From NCBI GenBank assembly GCA_024225635.1, contig JAAEMK010001055.1, positions 1-38,671 on the forward strand: a stretch of DNA of 38,671 nt, given 5' to 3'. This document shows positions 6,985 through 15,160 of this stretch, one piece after another (the first letter of the stretch is position 1; each line of letters opens with the position of its first letter). A program made the position numbers and the translations under genes. The stretch is from Desulfobacteraceae bacterium. Lineage in GTDB: Bacteria; Desulfobacterota; Desulfobacteria; Desulfobacterales; Desulfobacteraceae. The notes beneath the pieces were generated by a model, which was not told the DNA's origin, did no database searches, and worked only from the letters and a program-made list of their open reading frames with translations.

Positions 6985-7772
6985 AGGGGATTTGCCGCCA
7001 CCACCACCGCCGCGATCAATGCGGCGCCAAGTGCGCCGTTGATTTGGGGATCAATGCCCTGGAGGCTTTTTACCTCTACCCCCAGTCCCCGGGACAATGC
7101 GTCAAATACACCAATGTTTTTCGCGACCCCGCCCGTCATGATCACATCTTCCTCTATGACCAGGCTTCTTACCTGGGAGGCCACCCGTTTGCCCAGGGAG
7201 CAGTGAAGGGCGTTTACGATATCAGCCACCTCCTTTCCCTCATTTATCAGGGAAACGACCTCCGTCTCCGCAAAGATCACGCACTGGTTGGATATGCTGA
7301 TCTCCTCCTTCCAGGACTTGCCGTATTCCCCCATCCCATCGAGTTCAACGTTCAATGCGTCCGCCATGATTTCCAGGAACCGGCCTGTTCCTGAAGCGCA
7401 CTTGTCGTTATAGGAATAGCGGATGACCCTGCCGGTGCTGTCGATCTTGATCGCCTTTGAATCCTGGCCGCCGATATCGACGATCATCCTGGCGGAGGGA
7501 ATGTTCCAGGACGCGCCCCTGGCATGGCAGACGATTTCCGATTCACAGGTGTGGGCAAATGGAATTTCCTGCCGGCCGTATCCGGTGCCGACTATTCTTT
7601 TGATTTTATTCAAGGAAAGATTTGCCTGCTTAAGGGCGATCTTCATTACACTTTTTGCGGATTCGACGGGATCGAGTTTTGCCGGGATCACCGCGCTTGC
7701 AATTATTTTGTTGTTTTCAAGGATCACCGCTTTTGCGGTTCTGGACCCCACATCACAGCCTGCTGTTATCAT
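6981..7772 (-). CDS. 2-hydroxyacyl-CoA dehydratase / benzoyl-CoA reductase activator ATPase (second copy)
   Basis: The protein has 263 aa and belongs to the BadF/BadG/BcrA/BcrD/HgdC ASKHA family. These homodimeric ATPases with one bridging [4Fe-4S] cluster inject high-energy electrons into the dehydratase or reductase. Visible motifs are GCDVGS (phosphate 1), VGTGYGR, DIGGQDSK, NDKCASGTG with C125, SNQCVIFAE with C164, and TGGVAKN. C125 and C164 fit the two cluster-ligand cysteines of HgdC (127 and 166). The ATG at 7772 is chosen because GGAG lies 6 nt upstream; a TTG at 7811 would add 13 non-conserved residues. It follows a paralogous activator gene after 66 nt and overlaps the next gene by 4 nt. 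The two activators may form a BcrA/BcrD-like heterodimer. Confidence 0.9.
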   Translation of the reverse strand: MITAGCDVGSRTAKAVILENNKIIASAVIPAKLDPVESAKSVMKIALKQANLSLNKIKRIVGTGYGRQEIPFAHTCESEIVCHARGASWNIPSARMIVDIGGQDSKAIKIDSTGRVIRYSYNDKCASGTGRFLEIMADALNVELDGMGEYGKSWKEEISISNQCVIFAETEVVSLINEGKEVADIVNALHCSLGKRVASQVRSLVIEEDVIMTGGVAKNIGVFDALSRGLGVEVKSLQGIDPQINGALGAALIAAVVVAANPL

Positions 7773-7795
7773 TGGTGTCTCCGGGTTGTCTTGTT

Positions 7796-7821
7796 CAAAG
7801 GTGCCGTCCAAAGGTGCCGTC
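7796..7821. repeat. 13-bp tandem duplication
   Basis: The unit caaaggtgccgtc occurs twice head to tail (7796-7808, 7809-7821) in the 66-nt gap between the two activator genes. It is probably a recent slippage event and alters only the spacer. Confidence 0.7.
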
Positions 7822-7838
7822 CGGGTGATTTCATGGGC

Positions 7839-8618
7839 TTACAGCCTTTCCCGGGCAAACAGGGCCGCGCCCACGGCTCCGGTCAGTTGGGGATCTATTC
7901 TTCTGATGCGCTTTATTCTGCACCCCAGAATTTTGCTTAAGGCCTTGACCACCCCCTCGTTTTTGGCCACGCCGCCGGTGACGCAGACATCGTTTTCGAT
8001 CTTCAAAGTATTTGCCAGCATGGAAACCCTGTTGGCCATGGCGGTATTGATGCCCGCGCAGATATCTTCAGCCGGACGCCTGGAGTTGATCAGCTTGATC
8101 ACATCGGCCTGGGCCCAGACCGTGCAGACCGAGGCAAAGGTGACAGGGGCGCTTGATTTTGCCGACAGTTTTCCAAGATCCGAAACGTCCATGTTCATCA
8201 CCTTGGCCATCACATCCAGGAAGCGGCCGGTACCGGAAGCGCATTTGTCGTTGGCGGCGAATTTCAGCAGGTTTCCCTGTTTATCAAGTTTAATCACCTT
8301 GCAATCCTGTCCCCCGATATCGATGATGGTTCTGACCGAAGGAGCAAGCCATTGGGCCCCTTTGCCGTGGCATGAGATCTCGGAGACGGCATGGTCGATA
8401 AACGCGATCTTTTCCCGGCCGTACCCGGTTCCCACGCAACAGGCGATCTCCTTTTGGGTGATTCCGGTTTTCTCAAAAATGATTTCCATCACTTTTGCGG
8501 CTGATTCCGCAGGCTTGGGACCGGACCGGGTAATCGCGGACTCCATGATTTTCCGGTCTTTGATGATGACGGCCTTGGTGGTCAGGGACCCCACATCACA
8601 TCCGGCAACAATATTCAT
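7839..8618 (-). CDS. 2-hydroxyacyl-CoA dehydratase / benzoyl-CoA reductase activator ATPase (first copy)
   Basis: This 259-aa ASKHA activator of the HgdC/BcrD family has GCDVGS (6-11), VGTGYGR (about 62-68), DIGGQDCK (about 100-107), NDKCASGTG with C126, and TGGVAKN. The second cluster cysteine is C165, but the motif around it reads VCTVWAQADV where the family usually has a CxxFAE-type sequence, so this copy is divergent at the cluster-binding loop. Length and spacing match HgdC (about 260 aa). It overlaps the upstream dehydratase subunit by 4 nt (ATGA). It should transfer electrons from ferredoxin to the adjacent two-subunit enzyme in an ATP-driven step. Confidence 0.9.
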   Translation of the reverse strand: MNIVAGCDVGSLTTKAVIIKDRKIMESAITRSGPKPAESAAKVMEIIFEKTGITQKEIACCVGTGYGREKIAFIDHAVSEISCHGKGAQWLAPSVRTIIDIGGQDCKVIKLDKQGNLLKFAANDKCASGTGRFLDVMAKVMNMDVSDLGKLSAKSSAPVTFASVCTVWAQADVIKLINSRRPAEDICAGINTAMANRVSMLANTLKIENDVCVTGGVAKNEGVVKALSKILGCRIKRIRRIDPQLTGAVGAALFARERL

Positions 8619-10018
8619 AGCAACCCCCTGATCTTATAGAATTCTTCCAGCCGGTTCTCGGTGGTTTCCCATGCTTCCACCCGGCTGTCAAAGCTGTCTG
8701 CATAGACAATATGGGTGGGAAAACCCAGGGCTTCGAGATCCCGTGTCATCAGTTTTATGTTTGACCATGTGTTCCTGCAGCCCGGTGTGCCGTTGTAAAT
8801 ACAGCAGTCCGCATTATACATCTTCGCAAGGGAGACGCAGTCTTCGAACCACATGTTGGGCGCATCGTAGGGCCCCCTTATGGTGCGGGTCATGGGCATT
8901 CTTGCATTGATATCCGCCAGGGTGTCGATCATGGTGTCAAGGTCGGTGGTATCGATGCGGTAGGTGGTTCCGGGCACTCCCGTGGTGTAAGGCGCGGTCT
9001 CCGTGAATGTTCTCGACAGAATACTGCCCATATGGGAGATCCCTTTTTTTTCAAACCACTCAACCATTGATATGCCAAGGGAATAGTTGTCGATATATAG
9101 AAGAAAGGTTCTGTTTTTCTCAACCCCTTTTTTCAGTCCCGAGCGGCCCTGTTCAGCATTGTTGCGGACGATTTCAACCATTTCCCTCAGCATTTTTGTA
9201 TATTTCTTTTTGCCGGAAAAGATAAACCGGCCGGCGTAGATCATGATATGATAGATCCCCGGAACCGGATTGGGCACAAGGCGCTGCATCTCCTCCAGCT
9301 CGTTCATCAGATCATCCTGTTTCCTCTTTTCCTCCAGGACTTCCCTGAGCCGGTCAATATCAAATTTACTCCCGGTATGATCCTCGAGAAACCTGATCAG
9401 GGCCCTGTAATCCTTATGATGGTATTCCTGCACATCTTCAGTCGTCAGGTTGGCCGGGTAGTCAAGCCCGTAATAGGGAACATTGAGATATTGAGCCGCG
9501 AAAGCATAGGCGTTTGAATTGGTGTCGCAAACCCCGCCCATGTTCAGGGCAACCAGGTCGATGTCGGCGCCAAGGCCCGCAAGATAAGCGCCCATTGCCC
9601 CCCTTTGGGATGAACAGCCTGTCTCGGAAAACCCGATCTCAGTGCAATAATCCATGAAATCGGTTGATCCCCGTTTCCATAGCATGGATGTCAGGGCCGT
9701 GCCGATCTCCAATGTAACCGGAACAACATTGTCAACAGCGTAAAAAATGGAAGGATCAAAGCAGAAGGTGGTCATGACAACCTTTTTACCATTCTTTTTG
9801 GCATCGATGATATCGGTGTAGTAATCCCCAAAGAAATCAAGGAATGTCATGGCGGGCTTACCAGTGGCCAGTAACGGCTCCAACAGCCCTTTTACGTAGG
9901 GTATGTATTTGAACATGGCTTCAAGCTCTTTGGGGGTCGAGTTGCAAAGATGCTTTGAGACATTGAAGGTTGATGCAAAAAGCCAGTCCAGATTGTACTC
10001 TTTTAATTCCGGTCTCAT
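8615..10018 (-). CDS. 2-hydroxyacyl-CoA dehydratase-family D-component subunit (BcrB/HgdB-like)
   Basis: This 467-aa protein belongs to the 2-hydroxyacyl-CoA dehydratase / benzoyl-CoA reductase family, whose subunits bind Fe-S clusters and carry out radical dehydration or Birch-type reduction of CoA thioesters. Candidate cluster cysteines are C86 (TTFCFD), C135 (ETGCSSQRG) and the C-terminal C405/C406 and C414 (ADCCIYNGTPGCR). There is a ribosome-binding site (AAAGGTG) before the ATG at 10018. It is 9 nt downstream of the companion subunit and overlaps the first activator gene by 4 nt. It is longer than HgdB (about 380 aa) and nearer to BcrB (about 430 aa). The pairing with two activators resembles class I benzoyl-CoA reductase (BcrABCD). 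A double-cubane-protein-like role on a small molecule is also possible. The substrate cannot be read from the sequence. Confidence 0.85.
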   Translation of the reverse strand: MRPELKEYNLDWLFASTFNVSKHLCNSTPKELEAMFKYIPYVKGLLEPLLATGKPAMTFLDFFGDYYTDIIDAKKNGKKVVMTTFCFDPSIFYAVDNVVPVTLEIGTALTSMLWKRGSTDFMDYCTEIGFSETGCSSQRGAMGAYLAGLGADIDLVALNMGGVCDTNSNAYAFAAQYLNVPYYGLDYPANLTTEDVQEYHHKDYRALIRFLEDHTGSKFDIDRLREVLEEKRKQDDLMNELEEMQRLVPNPVPGIYHIMIYAGRFIFSGKKKYTKMLREMVEIVRNNAEQGRSGLKKGVEKNRTFLLYIDNYSLGISMVEWFEKKGISHMGSILSRTFTETAPYTTGVPGTTYRIDTTDLDTMIDTLADINARMPMTRTIRGPYDAPNMWFEDCVSLAKMYNADCCIYNGTPGCRNTWSNIKLMTRDLEALGFPTHIVYADSFDSRVEAWETTENRLEEFYKIRGLL

Positions 10019-10027
10019 GTGCCACCT

Positions 10028-11182
10028 TTATTTTGTTTTGTTGCCTGATGAGAGTTGCTCGATGAATGCATCCACCCTCATTCTCAGCCTGCCGCTTTCA
10101 GTCAGGGGACCATATTCCCTTTCGATTCGCAAAGAGGGAAGGGCGTTTTTTTCAAGATCACCCTCGAAAAGACCGTTTTCAGAACCATGAAGATCGCAGA
10201 ACCTGATATTCTGCAGGATTACGCCGTCTGCATGGACGCTTTTTATTCTGTTCATGATCCCGGCCGACCTTGACTGATACCAGCCCATCATCCGGGGGCA
10301 GACCGACCCGGACAGATATTTGGCGGCAAGGGCGGCAACAGGGTCGCCTGTTTCACTGACAATATCCCCGTCATCGCGAACACCGAAACAGAGATTCTCA
10401 CCCGCAACAACAGCATCTGATTGTTCTATCAGATTGATAAGGCCGGAATCATCGCAGACACTGCCGCTCAGAAAGAGTTTTTTCCTGTTTAGGGCGACAT
10501 CGACCGTTCTGTTTTGAATCTCCTCCAGTAAATCAGCGAGGTGCCCGGCATAAATATCCCTTGGCATCACCGTACCGGCGATGATGGCTGCATAGGCTTC
10601 CGATCCTGTGACTTTTAAAATATCTTTCCGCCGCAGTTCCTCAAGTTTCCAGAGCAGTCTGCGTACTTTGTTCTGTTCTTTTATGGCGTGGCCGAGGCCC
10701 TCGTCGGTAATGGTTACATCAAACTGTTTTTCAATGGCCGCCATCATTTTTCTGATCTGGTTGACGTACCAGTCAAAGGCATGGCCGTCGGGTTTATGGG
10801 GCACATCAAGGTAATAATGCCAGGTGGGAAGGGAGCCTTTGATATCCTGCCCCATTTTTCGCCAGCAGTCATCGAGCCTGCGCAGGGTATCGCATCCGTT
10901 TGACAGGACCACTCCATCGAGGAACGCATATTTCCCGGTGCCCGCGGCCTGGAGCAGGGCTTTGGGAAAACTGCAGACAAAAGGGCCGTAATATGAATCC
11001 GCTATTTCCATACCCGAGGCATTTATTCCCCGGAGGCGCAGGGGAAGGATACCCGCGGCGTAATAGGGTTCAACCGGCATGAATGAACAGGTATATCCGA
11101 CAACCTTCCCGTTGTTTTCTTTCCACTCCTGAACGCTTGGAACATCAAGGGTTGTGGCGGCCTCCTGAAAGATATTTTTCAT
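10028..11182 (-). CDS. 2-hydroxyacyl-CoA dehydratase-family subunit (BcrC/HgdB-like)
   Basis: This 384-aa subunit has a typical family N-terminus (GYTCSFMPVEPYYAAGILP, C32), then NGCDTLRRLDDCW (C97) and the C-terminal IRFCDLHGSENG (C329) before LRIEREYG. The three cysteines C32, C97 and C329 match the usual cluster-ligand pattern of this family, and the length equals BcrC/HgdB. Its ATG overlaps the stop of the upstream gene by one base (TGATG), with GAGGAAA inside the upstream coding end as the ribosome-binding site. It should form the catalytic heterodimer with the 467-aa subunit, reduced by the two activators downstream. It is not related to the BamB-type tungsten reductases often used by strict anaerobes. 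Confidence 0.88.
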   Translation of the reverse strand: MKNIFQEAATTLDVPSVQEWKENNGKVVGYTCSFMPVEPYYAAGILPLRLRGINASGMEIADSYYGPFVCSFPKALLQAAGTGKYAFLDGVVLSNGCDTLRRLDDCWRKMGQDIKGSLPTWHYYLDVPHKPDGHAFDWYVNQIRKMMAAIEKQFDVTITDEGLGHAIKEQNKVRRLLWKLEELRRKDILKVTGSEAYAAIIAGTVMPRDIYAGHLADLLEEIQNRTVDVALNRKKLFLSGSVCDDSGLINLIEQSDAVVAGENLCFGVRDDGDIVSETGDPVAALAAKYLSGSVCPRMMGWYQSRSAGIMNRIKSVHADGVILQNIRFCDLHGSENGLFEGDLEKNALPSLRIEREYGPLTESGRLRMRVDAFIEQLSSGNKTK

Positions 11183-12621
11183 CAGCAGATTTCCTCATCC
11201 ATTATAAACCGTCGCAGGGTTTTACGCATGGCGGTTATCTGTTCTTCATTGCCGTTGTTTCCCGATGCCAGGCATTCGATCAGGTCTTTGGCAACAACAG
11301 GTACAACGGTTTGTAAAACCGGTTTAAATGTCTCCGTGAGGTCACGGGAGACCCAGGCCACGGTTTCCTCAATTTCATAGAGGTCGAGCGTGTCGACAAA
11401 TTCCTCGACACGGTTCTTTAAAAGATCCGGTGAATGGTCATGGAGCCGGTTGGCAAGACTGCATCCCGAATTGATCAATTCGGCGAACTCGTCGGCATTC
11501 CATTCTGAAGATGCCGTTGCTATTGCTCCGGCGGCCTCTTCCTCGCCGAGTTCGTCCAGCAGTTCAATTTTCCGCTGTGCCAACCTGTTTCTTGAATTCC
11601 TGACCGCCATCAGCTGCTTAAGTGCAAGTTCCGCAAATTGGGGATCTTCCCAGGCCGCATCATACATTGATTTCAACAAAGCCTCTTTCCCGTCCACCAG
11701 GGCATTGCCTGCTTTGAAAACAAGTTCGGGGTTGACCTCATTCAAAATCGTCCCGGTTTTACGGGCAAACTCGGTGGAGAACCTGGGAGAACCGGGATCA
11801 CCGATTAAAGCGCTTCCGGTATGAACCTGGCGTATGAACTCGGCCAGGTTGTTGATAAGCTTGCCAACGGTTTTCCCATCAACCTCTTTAAAAAACGAAA
11901 TCAGCAGATCGGTTAAAATATCCGCCGGCAGGGCATTGAATCTTTTGAGCAGATCCTTGAGGAAAAACAGCAGATTATTTGATATCCCGGGAATAAAAGA
12001 GAGAACCAGAATCAGCTTTGCGGGAAATTCGAATAATAGATCGTTGGTTTGGGTAATAAGGGAGCGCAGTTCTTTTTTTGAATTCTCAGACAGACTTTTT
12101 ATCTCCCCCAAATCAATGTTTTCTAAAAAATCTCTCAGGATCGAAACCAGGTTATCTGCTATGATCGTCGGATTGTTTTTGTGGAGGGTGTCAATTGTTC
12201 TAGCCAGGGAGGTCAGTATGCCGGCGATTTTATCTGCATTGAGTGAAGCAAAAATATCGTTTATAAACTCCAGCTGTTTCTCTTCAGGATAAGTTACAAG
12301 TGAAACAGCCATCAGATGCACAATTTCCACCATGCTGTTCATTGATTCCGGCAACTTCTTTCCAATATATTCCATCACATCCGGACTTTGTAACAGATCC
12401 ATCAGTTCCTGGTCGTTATGTCTGTCCTCCAGTTGGGCCAGCCTTCTTTGAAAGATCCGTTTCGCATGCTTTGCAAATTCAGATTGGATCTCACCTTTTT
12501 CGGCCCATTTGTCAAAAAAATCCGTAACCGTGGAATCCAGAATATTCCTGGCTTCCCGTGTCTTCATGACTTCTGTTGCAAAAACAGCAAATGAAGCATT
12601 TTTAAATTGCAGCCCGGACAT
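11182..12621 (-). CDS. Helical protein of unknown function in the reductase operon
   Basis: The 479-aa product is almost entirely alpha-helical by composition, with many Leu/Ile/Glu/Lys amphipathic stretches resembling HEAT- or ARM-like repeats. It has no signal peptide and no clear metal or nucleotide motif; only two cysteines are seen in the whole chain. I do not recognise the family. A strong ribosome-binding site (AAAGGAG) precedes the ATG at 12621. It is coupled by one base to the first dehydratase-family subunit and lies after the GMC oxidoreductase, so it is probably needed for the pathway, perhaps as scaffold or assembly factor. That role is inferred from position only. Confidence 0.7.
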   Translation of the reverse strand: MSGLQFKNASFAVFATEVMKTREARNILDSTVTDFFDKWAEKGEIQSEFAKHAKRIFQRRLAQLEDRHNDQELMDLLQSPDVMEYIGKKLPESMNSMVEIVHLMAVSLVTYPEEKQLEFINDIFASLNADKIAGILTSLARTIDTLHKNNPTIIADNLVSILRDFLENIDLGEIKSLSENSKKELRSLITQTNDLLFEFPAKLILVLSFIPGISNNLLFFLKDLLKRFNALPADILTDLLISFFKEVDGKTVGKLINNLAEFIRQVHTGSALIGDPGSPRFSTEFARKTGTILNEVNPELVFKAGNALVDGKEALLKSMYDAAWEDPQFAELALKQLMAVRNSRNRLAQRKIELLDELGEEEAAGAIATASSEWNADEFAELINSGCSLANRLHDHSPDLLKNRVEEFVDTLDLYEIEETVAWVSRDLTETFKPVLQTVVPVVAKDLIECLASGNNGNEEQITAMRKTLRRFIMDEEIC

Positions 12622-12648
12622 TGGAAAATCTCCTTTAATGATTTTTTG

Positions 12649-12681
12649 CTTATATTTTGCTCATATTTTGCTCATATTTTT
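12649..12681. repeat. Three 11-bp tandem repeats at the oxidoreductase 3' end
   Basis: The units cttatattttg, ctcatattttg and ctcatattttt follow head to tail (12649-12659, 12660-12670, 12671-12681). They span the last codons and the stop of the GMC oxidoreductase gene. Because 11 is not a multiple of 3, gain or loss of a unit would change the protein's C-terminal residues. Confidence 0.65.
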
Positions 12682-13953
12682 TGCAAGGCGCTTCCCCAGG
12701 CACAAAAGGGTATATGTCGGCGGCAGGCCCCATGCTTCCGGAATGACTGAACAATCGCACACAAAAAGGTTTTGAATCTCTGTTTCAAGGTTGGAATCGA
12801 CCAGCTCGTTGATTTTCACGGTACCGCCCGGATGGGCAGCCAGGAAATAGCTTTTGAAAACCTGCCCGGCCCCGGCATTCCTGAGAATCTCTCCGGCCCG
12901 TTTATATCCCCTTGAGAGCTTTTGCTTATCCGATTCGGCGAGCCGTTTGCGCACCCCGCCCGACCCGGACAAATACCCGCCCAGGCTGTCCTTTGCCTTT
13001 ACCATGATGGTCAGCGCTCCGGGATGGTTCAACAACTGGTCCATCCTGCCCACCTCGGAGGTCAGAATACCGTACAGGGCCGGGGGGAGTGTCATATCCG
13101 ACATGACATACCCCTCATCCTCCATGTGGATGGCGGAAGCCATGGGGATTTCCCTCCCCCCCTCCATATCCGGTACCGTGCCCATGACCGCAATTAACGG
13201 ATCATAAAAGAAATTCCGTCCGGCATCGGGAAAACCCAATGTCCTTAAAATGAGGGGCGACCCGATACCGCCTGCCGCCAGGACCACCTGTTTGGCAAAC
13301 GCCCTGCGGGTTGTTCCATGATGCCTGAACACGACCCCCCGTGCTTTTCCATTGTCCGTTAAAACCGTTGTCACCTTTGCGCCATTGATCAGTGCCGCGC
13401 CCTTTTCCCTGGCCTGATCAACAAAATTCCTGGCCGTCCATTTCGCCCCATGGGGGCACCCGTAGCCGCATTTCGAGCATTCCGGACGGCATTTGTCCTG
13501 GTCCATGAATTTGGGCATTTTTTTCCAGTCATACCCCAGTTCCCGGGCGCTGTTCATGATCCGCTTCGCCATGGGGCCCATCAGCCTGTCGGACAGGGGG
13601 GCGATGGGTAATTCATTGTTTACTTCTTCGATCTCATCCTCGATCCGGATATTATATTTTTTCAGCATCCCGACCGGCGGATAAAAGGCCGTGCCATAGT
13701 AATATATGGAACTTCCCCCGGTCGTGATCCCCCGAACCATTGTCAGCATATCACTGGTGAACAGAGCGCCTTTCCCCGGTATTCCCATATTGCGTATGGT
13801 CTGGGCCAGGGTGCCGTTGACCGGCTCATTATCGCCCCATTCGAGCATCAGGACGGACCGGTTCCTTTGGGCAAGCTCCTTGGCGACAGTGGCCCCGCCC
13901 GGACCCGTTCCCACAACGATTGCATCATATTCCCGGTCTTTTAATTCCTTCAT
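12661..13953 (-). CDS. GMC-type FAD oxidoreductase with a cysteine cluster
   Basis: The protein has 430 aa. Residues 10-27 hold the FAD-binding Rossmann motif GTGPGG with the following helix, and a TGGSS segment follows at about 78-82. Four cysteines (C155, C159, C162, C166; C-x3-C-x2-C-x3-C) form a likely Fe-S site, seen in anaerobic GMC-family dehydrogenases. The C-terminal part has the GMC_C signatures AHPGGTVKI and CDCSVIPEAWGLPPTYTLL. It probably oxidises an alcohol or CH-OH/CH-CH substrate in the cytoplasm and passes electrons to the Fe-S site. It starts inside the stop of the GntR gene (ATGA overlap), with AGGG upstream, and is the first enzyme gene of the operon. The substrate is unknown. 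Confidence 0.8.
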   Translation of the reverse strand: MKELKDREYDAIVVGTGPGGATVAKELAQRNRSVLMLEWGDNEPVNGTLAQTIRNMGIPGKGALFTSDMLTMVRGITTGGSSIYYYGTAFYPPVGMLKKYNIRIEDEIEEVNNELPIAPLSDRLMGPMAKRIMNSARELGYDWKKMPKFMDQDKCRPECSKCGYGCPHGAKWTARNFVDQAREKGAALINGAKVTTVLTDNGKARGVVFRHHGTTRRAFAKQVVLAAGGIGSPLILRTLGFPDAGRNFFYDPLIAVMGTVPDMEGGREIPMASAIHMEDEGYVMSDMTLPPALYGILTSEVGRMDQLLNHPGALTIMVKAKDSLGGYLSGSGGVRKRLAESDKQKLSRGYKRAGEILRNAGAGQVFKSYFLAAHPGGTVKINELVDSNLETEIQNLFVCDCSVIPEAWGLPPTYTLLCLGKRLAKNMSKI

Positions 13954-14624
13954 AAAAGTCCCTCTCTGATAATGCTCATGGCGAATTGTTTTTCGTTCTC
14001 AGCATACTCCCTTACGATCTTTTCGGTCATGCCCGGATTGTTTTCCTCCAGGTAGAGGATCATCTTTTTAAAGTAATCGCCGTTTTCCTTTAATCTCTCC
14101 GACCTGATGCTGAGGGAAGCAAACTGTATCCTTCTGATGCTCGGCCATAAATCCATCAGCATTTGTTCCAGGAGAGGATTCCGGGCTGCCGCCATCCCAA
14201 TGGCCGCGAACTCAAATATGCCGCTATAATATTCCAGGACGTTACCTTTCCGGGCGTGGGCTTCGATCAGTTGCAGCATCTCTTTCACCTTTTTCCGCTG
14301 CTCATCATCGGCGTTCTTTACTGCCTGGCTTGCCATCAACCCAAAATTAACTTTCAGGATGTCGTAGAGGCAACTTATGTAAAACTCCGTGATTTCAGTC
14401 GCCTTGACACCTTTTCTTGGGATGAGTTCCACCAGGCGGTAGCGTTCCAATATCCGGAATGCTTCCCGCACCGGGCTCCTGCTGACCCCCAGCTCTTCGG
14501 CAATTTTTGCCTCAAGGATTCTTTCGCCGGGCTTGATTTCAAGTTGAATAATTTTTTCACCAATATGTTGAGCAATCTCTTCACTGAGATTATGGGTCTT
14601 GATTTGAGTCATGGTCGTTTTCAT
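13950..14624 (-). CDS. GntR-family (FadR/FCD) transcriptional regulator
   Basis: Residues about 12-75 form a GntR winged helix, with KIAEELGVSRSPVREAFRILE as the DNA-reading helices. The remainder is an all-helical FCD ligand-binding domain. The ATG at 14624 is preferred because AGGGA lies just upstream; an ATG at 14648 would add 8 residues without a ribosome-binding site. It is the first gene of the minus-strand operon and overlaps the GMC oxidoreductase gene by 4 nt. A site matching the FadR-type consensus TNGTNNNACNA (14683-14693) and two more palindromes overlap its promoter. It probably represses its own operon until an acid or CoA-ester intermediate binds. Confidence 0.88.
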   Translation of the reverse strand: MKTTMTQIKTHNLSEEIAQHIGEKIIQLEIKPGERILEAKIAEELGVSRSPVREAFRILERYRLVELIPRKGVKATEITEFYISCLYDILKVNFGLMASQAVKNADDEQRKKVKEMLQLIEAHARKGNVLEYYSGIFEFAAIGMAAARNPLLEQMLMDLWPSIRRIQFASLSIRSERLKENGDYFKKMILYLEENNPGMTEKIVREYAENEKQFAMSIIREGLL

Positions 14625-14680
14625 TGTTCCCTGAATTGAATAAATCATTCATTGCCGGTCTTCCCACCCCCATGGAGGAT

Positions 14681-14746
14681 AATCGTCAGACGATTGTCGA
14701 CAATATCGTAAGACCTACGATAATCAAATAATATATCAAATGTCAA
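14681..14746 (-). promoter_or_regulatory. Operon promoter with GntR-type operators
   Basis: On the minus strand, TTGACA (14741-14746) is followed, after 18 bp, by TATCGT (14717-14722) as a plausible -35/-10 pair. Three palindromes lie in and just after the -10: tatcgta-N5-tacgata (14704-14722), ttgtcgacaa (14694-14703) and aatcgtcagacgatt (14681-14695). The last contains an exact match to TNGTNNNACNA, the FadR/FCD consensus. Binding here would block transcription of the nine-gene operon. Confidence 0.6.
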
Positions 14747-15160
14747 ATGAAATTAATCGATTCGTTAATAAAATGGCATTTGTGAGACGATTATCGGCAA
14801 TCCTTTAAAAGGATAATCCAATATAAAAATAAATGTCAAATATTTTAGATAAATATCCTTGACGGCCCGGACTAAATTTGTCATTTATTTACGGTCACTC
14901 TCTACAAAGAAATACATGAAAAAGCCACCCCCCTGGAGATGCCGGGACGAAAACCCATGGGTTTTTTTGTCATATGCGGTTCAGGAAATATTTTCGACCA
15001 GCCAAACGTCTTCCATCGCGTAGTTTGCAGATCTGTCCGGTAACCTGAGTCTGAAGCTGGATTGAACAGGATTCAGGCACTGTCCGGAGCCTCCAAAATG
15101 AATACCATGTTCTCAAAGGGGGAGGTCCGTACCTAAACCTTAAAAAAAAGGAGACAGATC
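14747..15160. other. Divergent intergenic region ahead of the phosphoesterase gene
   Basis: The left part is AT-rich and holds a further possible half-site (gagacgattatcggc, about 14784-14798). The right part is the leader of the metallophosphoesterase gene and ends in a strong ribosome-binding site (AAGGAG). No gene was found. A leader hairpin is listed separately. Confidence 0.5.
14932..14968 (+). promoter_or_regulatory. Leader hairpins upstream of the phosphoesterase gene (possible attenuator)
   Basis: A small stem cctgg-agatg-ccggg (about 14932-14946) is followed by gacg and then aaaacccatgggtttt (14950-14965) with a T7 run. The second element looks like an intrinsic terminator on the plus strand, but the palindrome has almost no loop. 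It lies about 190 nt before the phosphoesterase ATG, so it could attenuate that gene. The segment gccgggacgaaaaccc recalls part of the GEMM c-di-GMP riboswitch core, but the conserved upstream half is not seen. Confidence 0.3.

Noticed and set aside
7423-8631. Plus-strand open frame of 402 codons
   Set aside because: It lies opposite two well-supported activator genes whose motifs (NDKCASGTG, TGGVAKN) are clear; the frame shows no family motif.
14932-14968. Full c-di-GMP (GEMM) riboswitch
   Set aside because: Only a short part recalls the core; the conserved upstream GGCAAACC half is absent. Kept only as a weak leader-structure finding.
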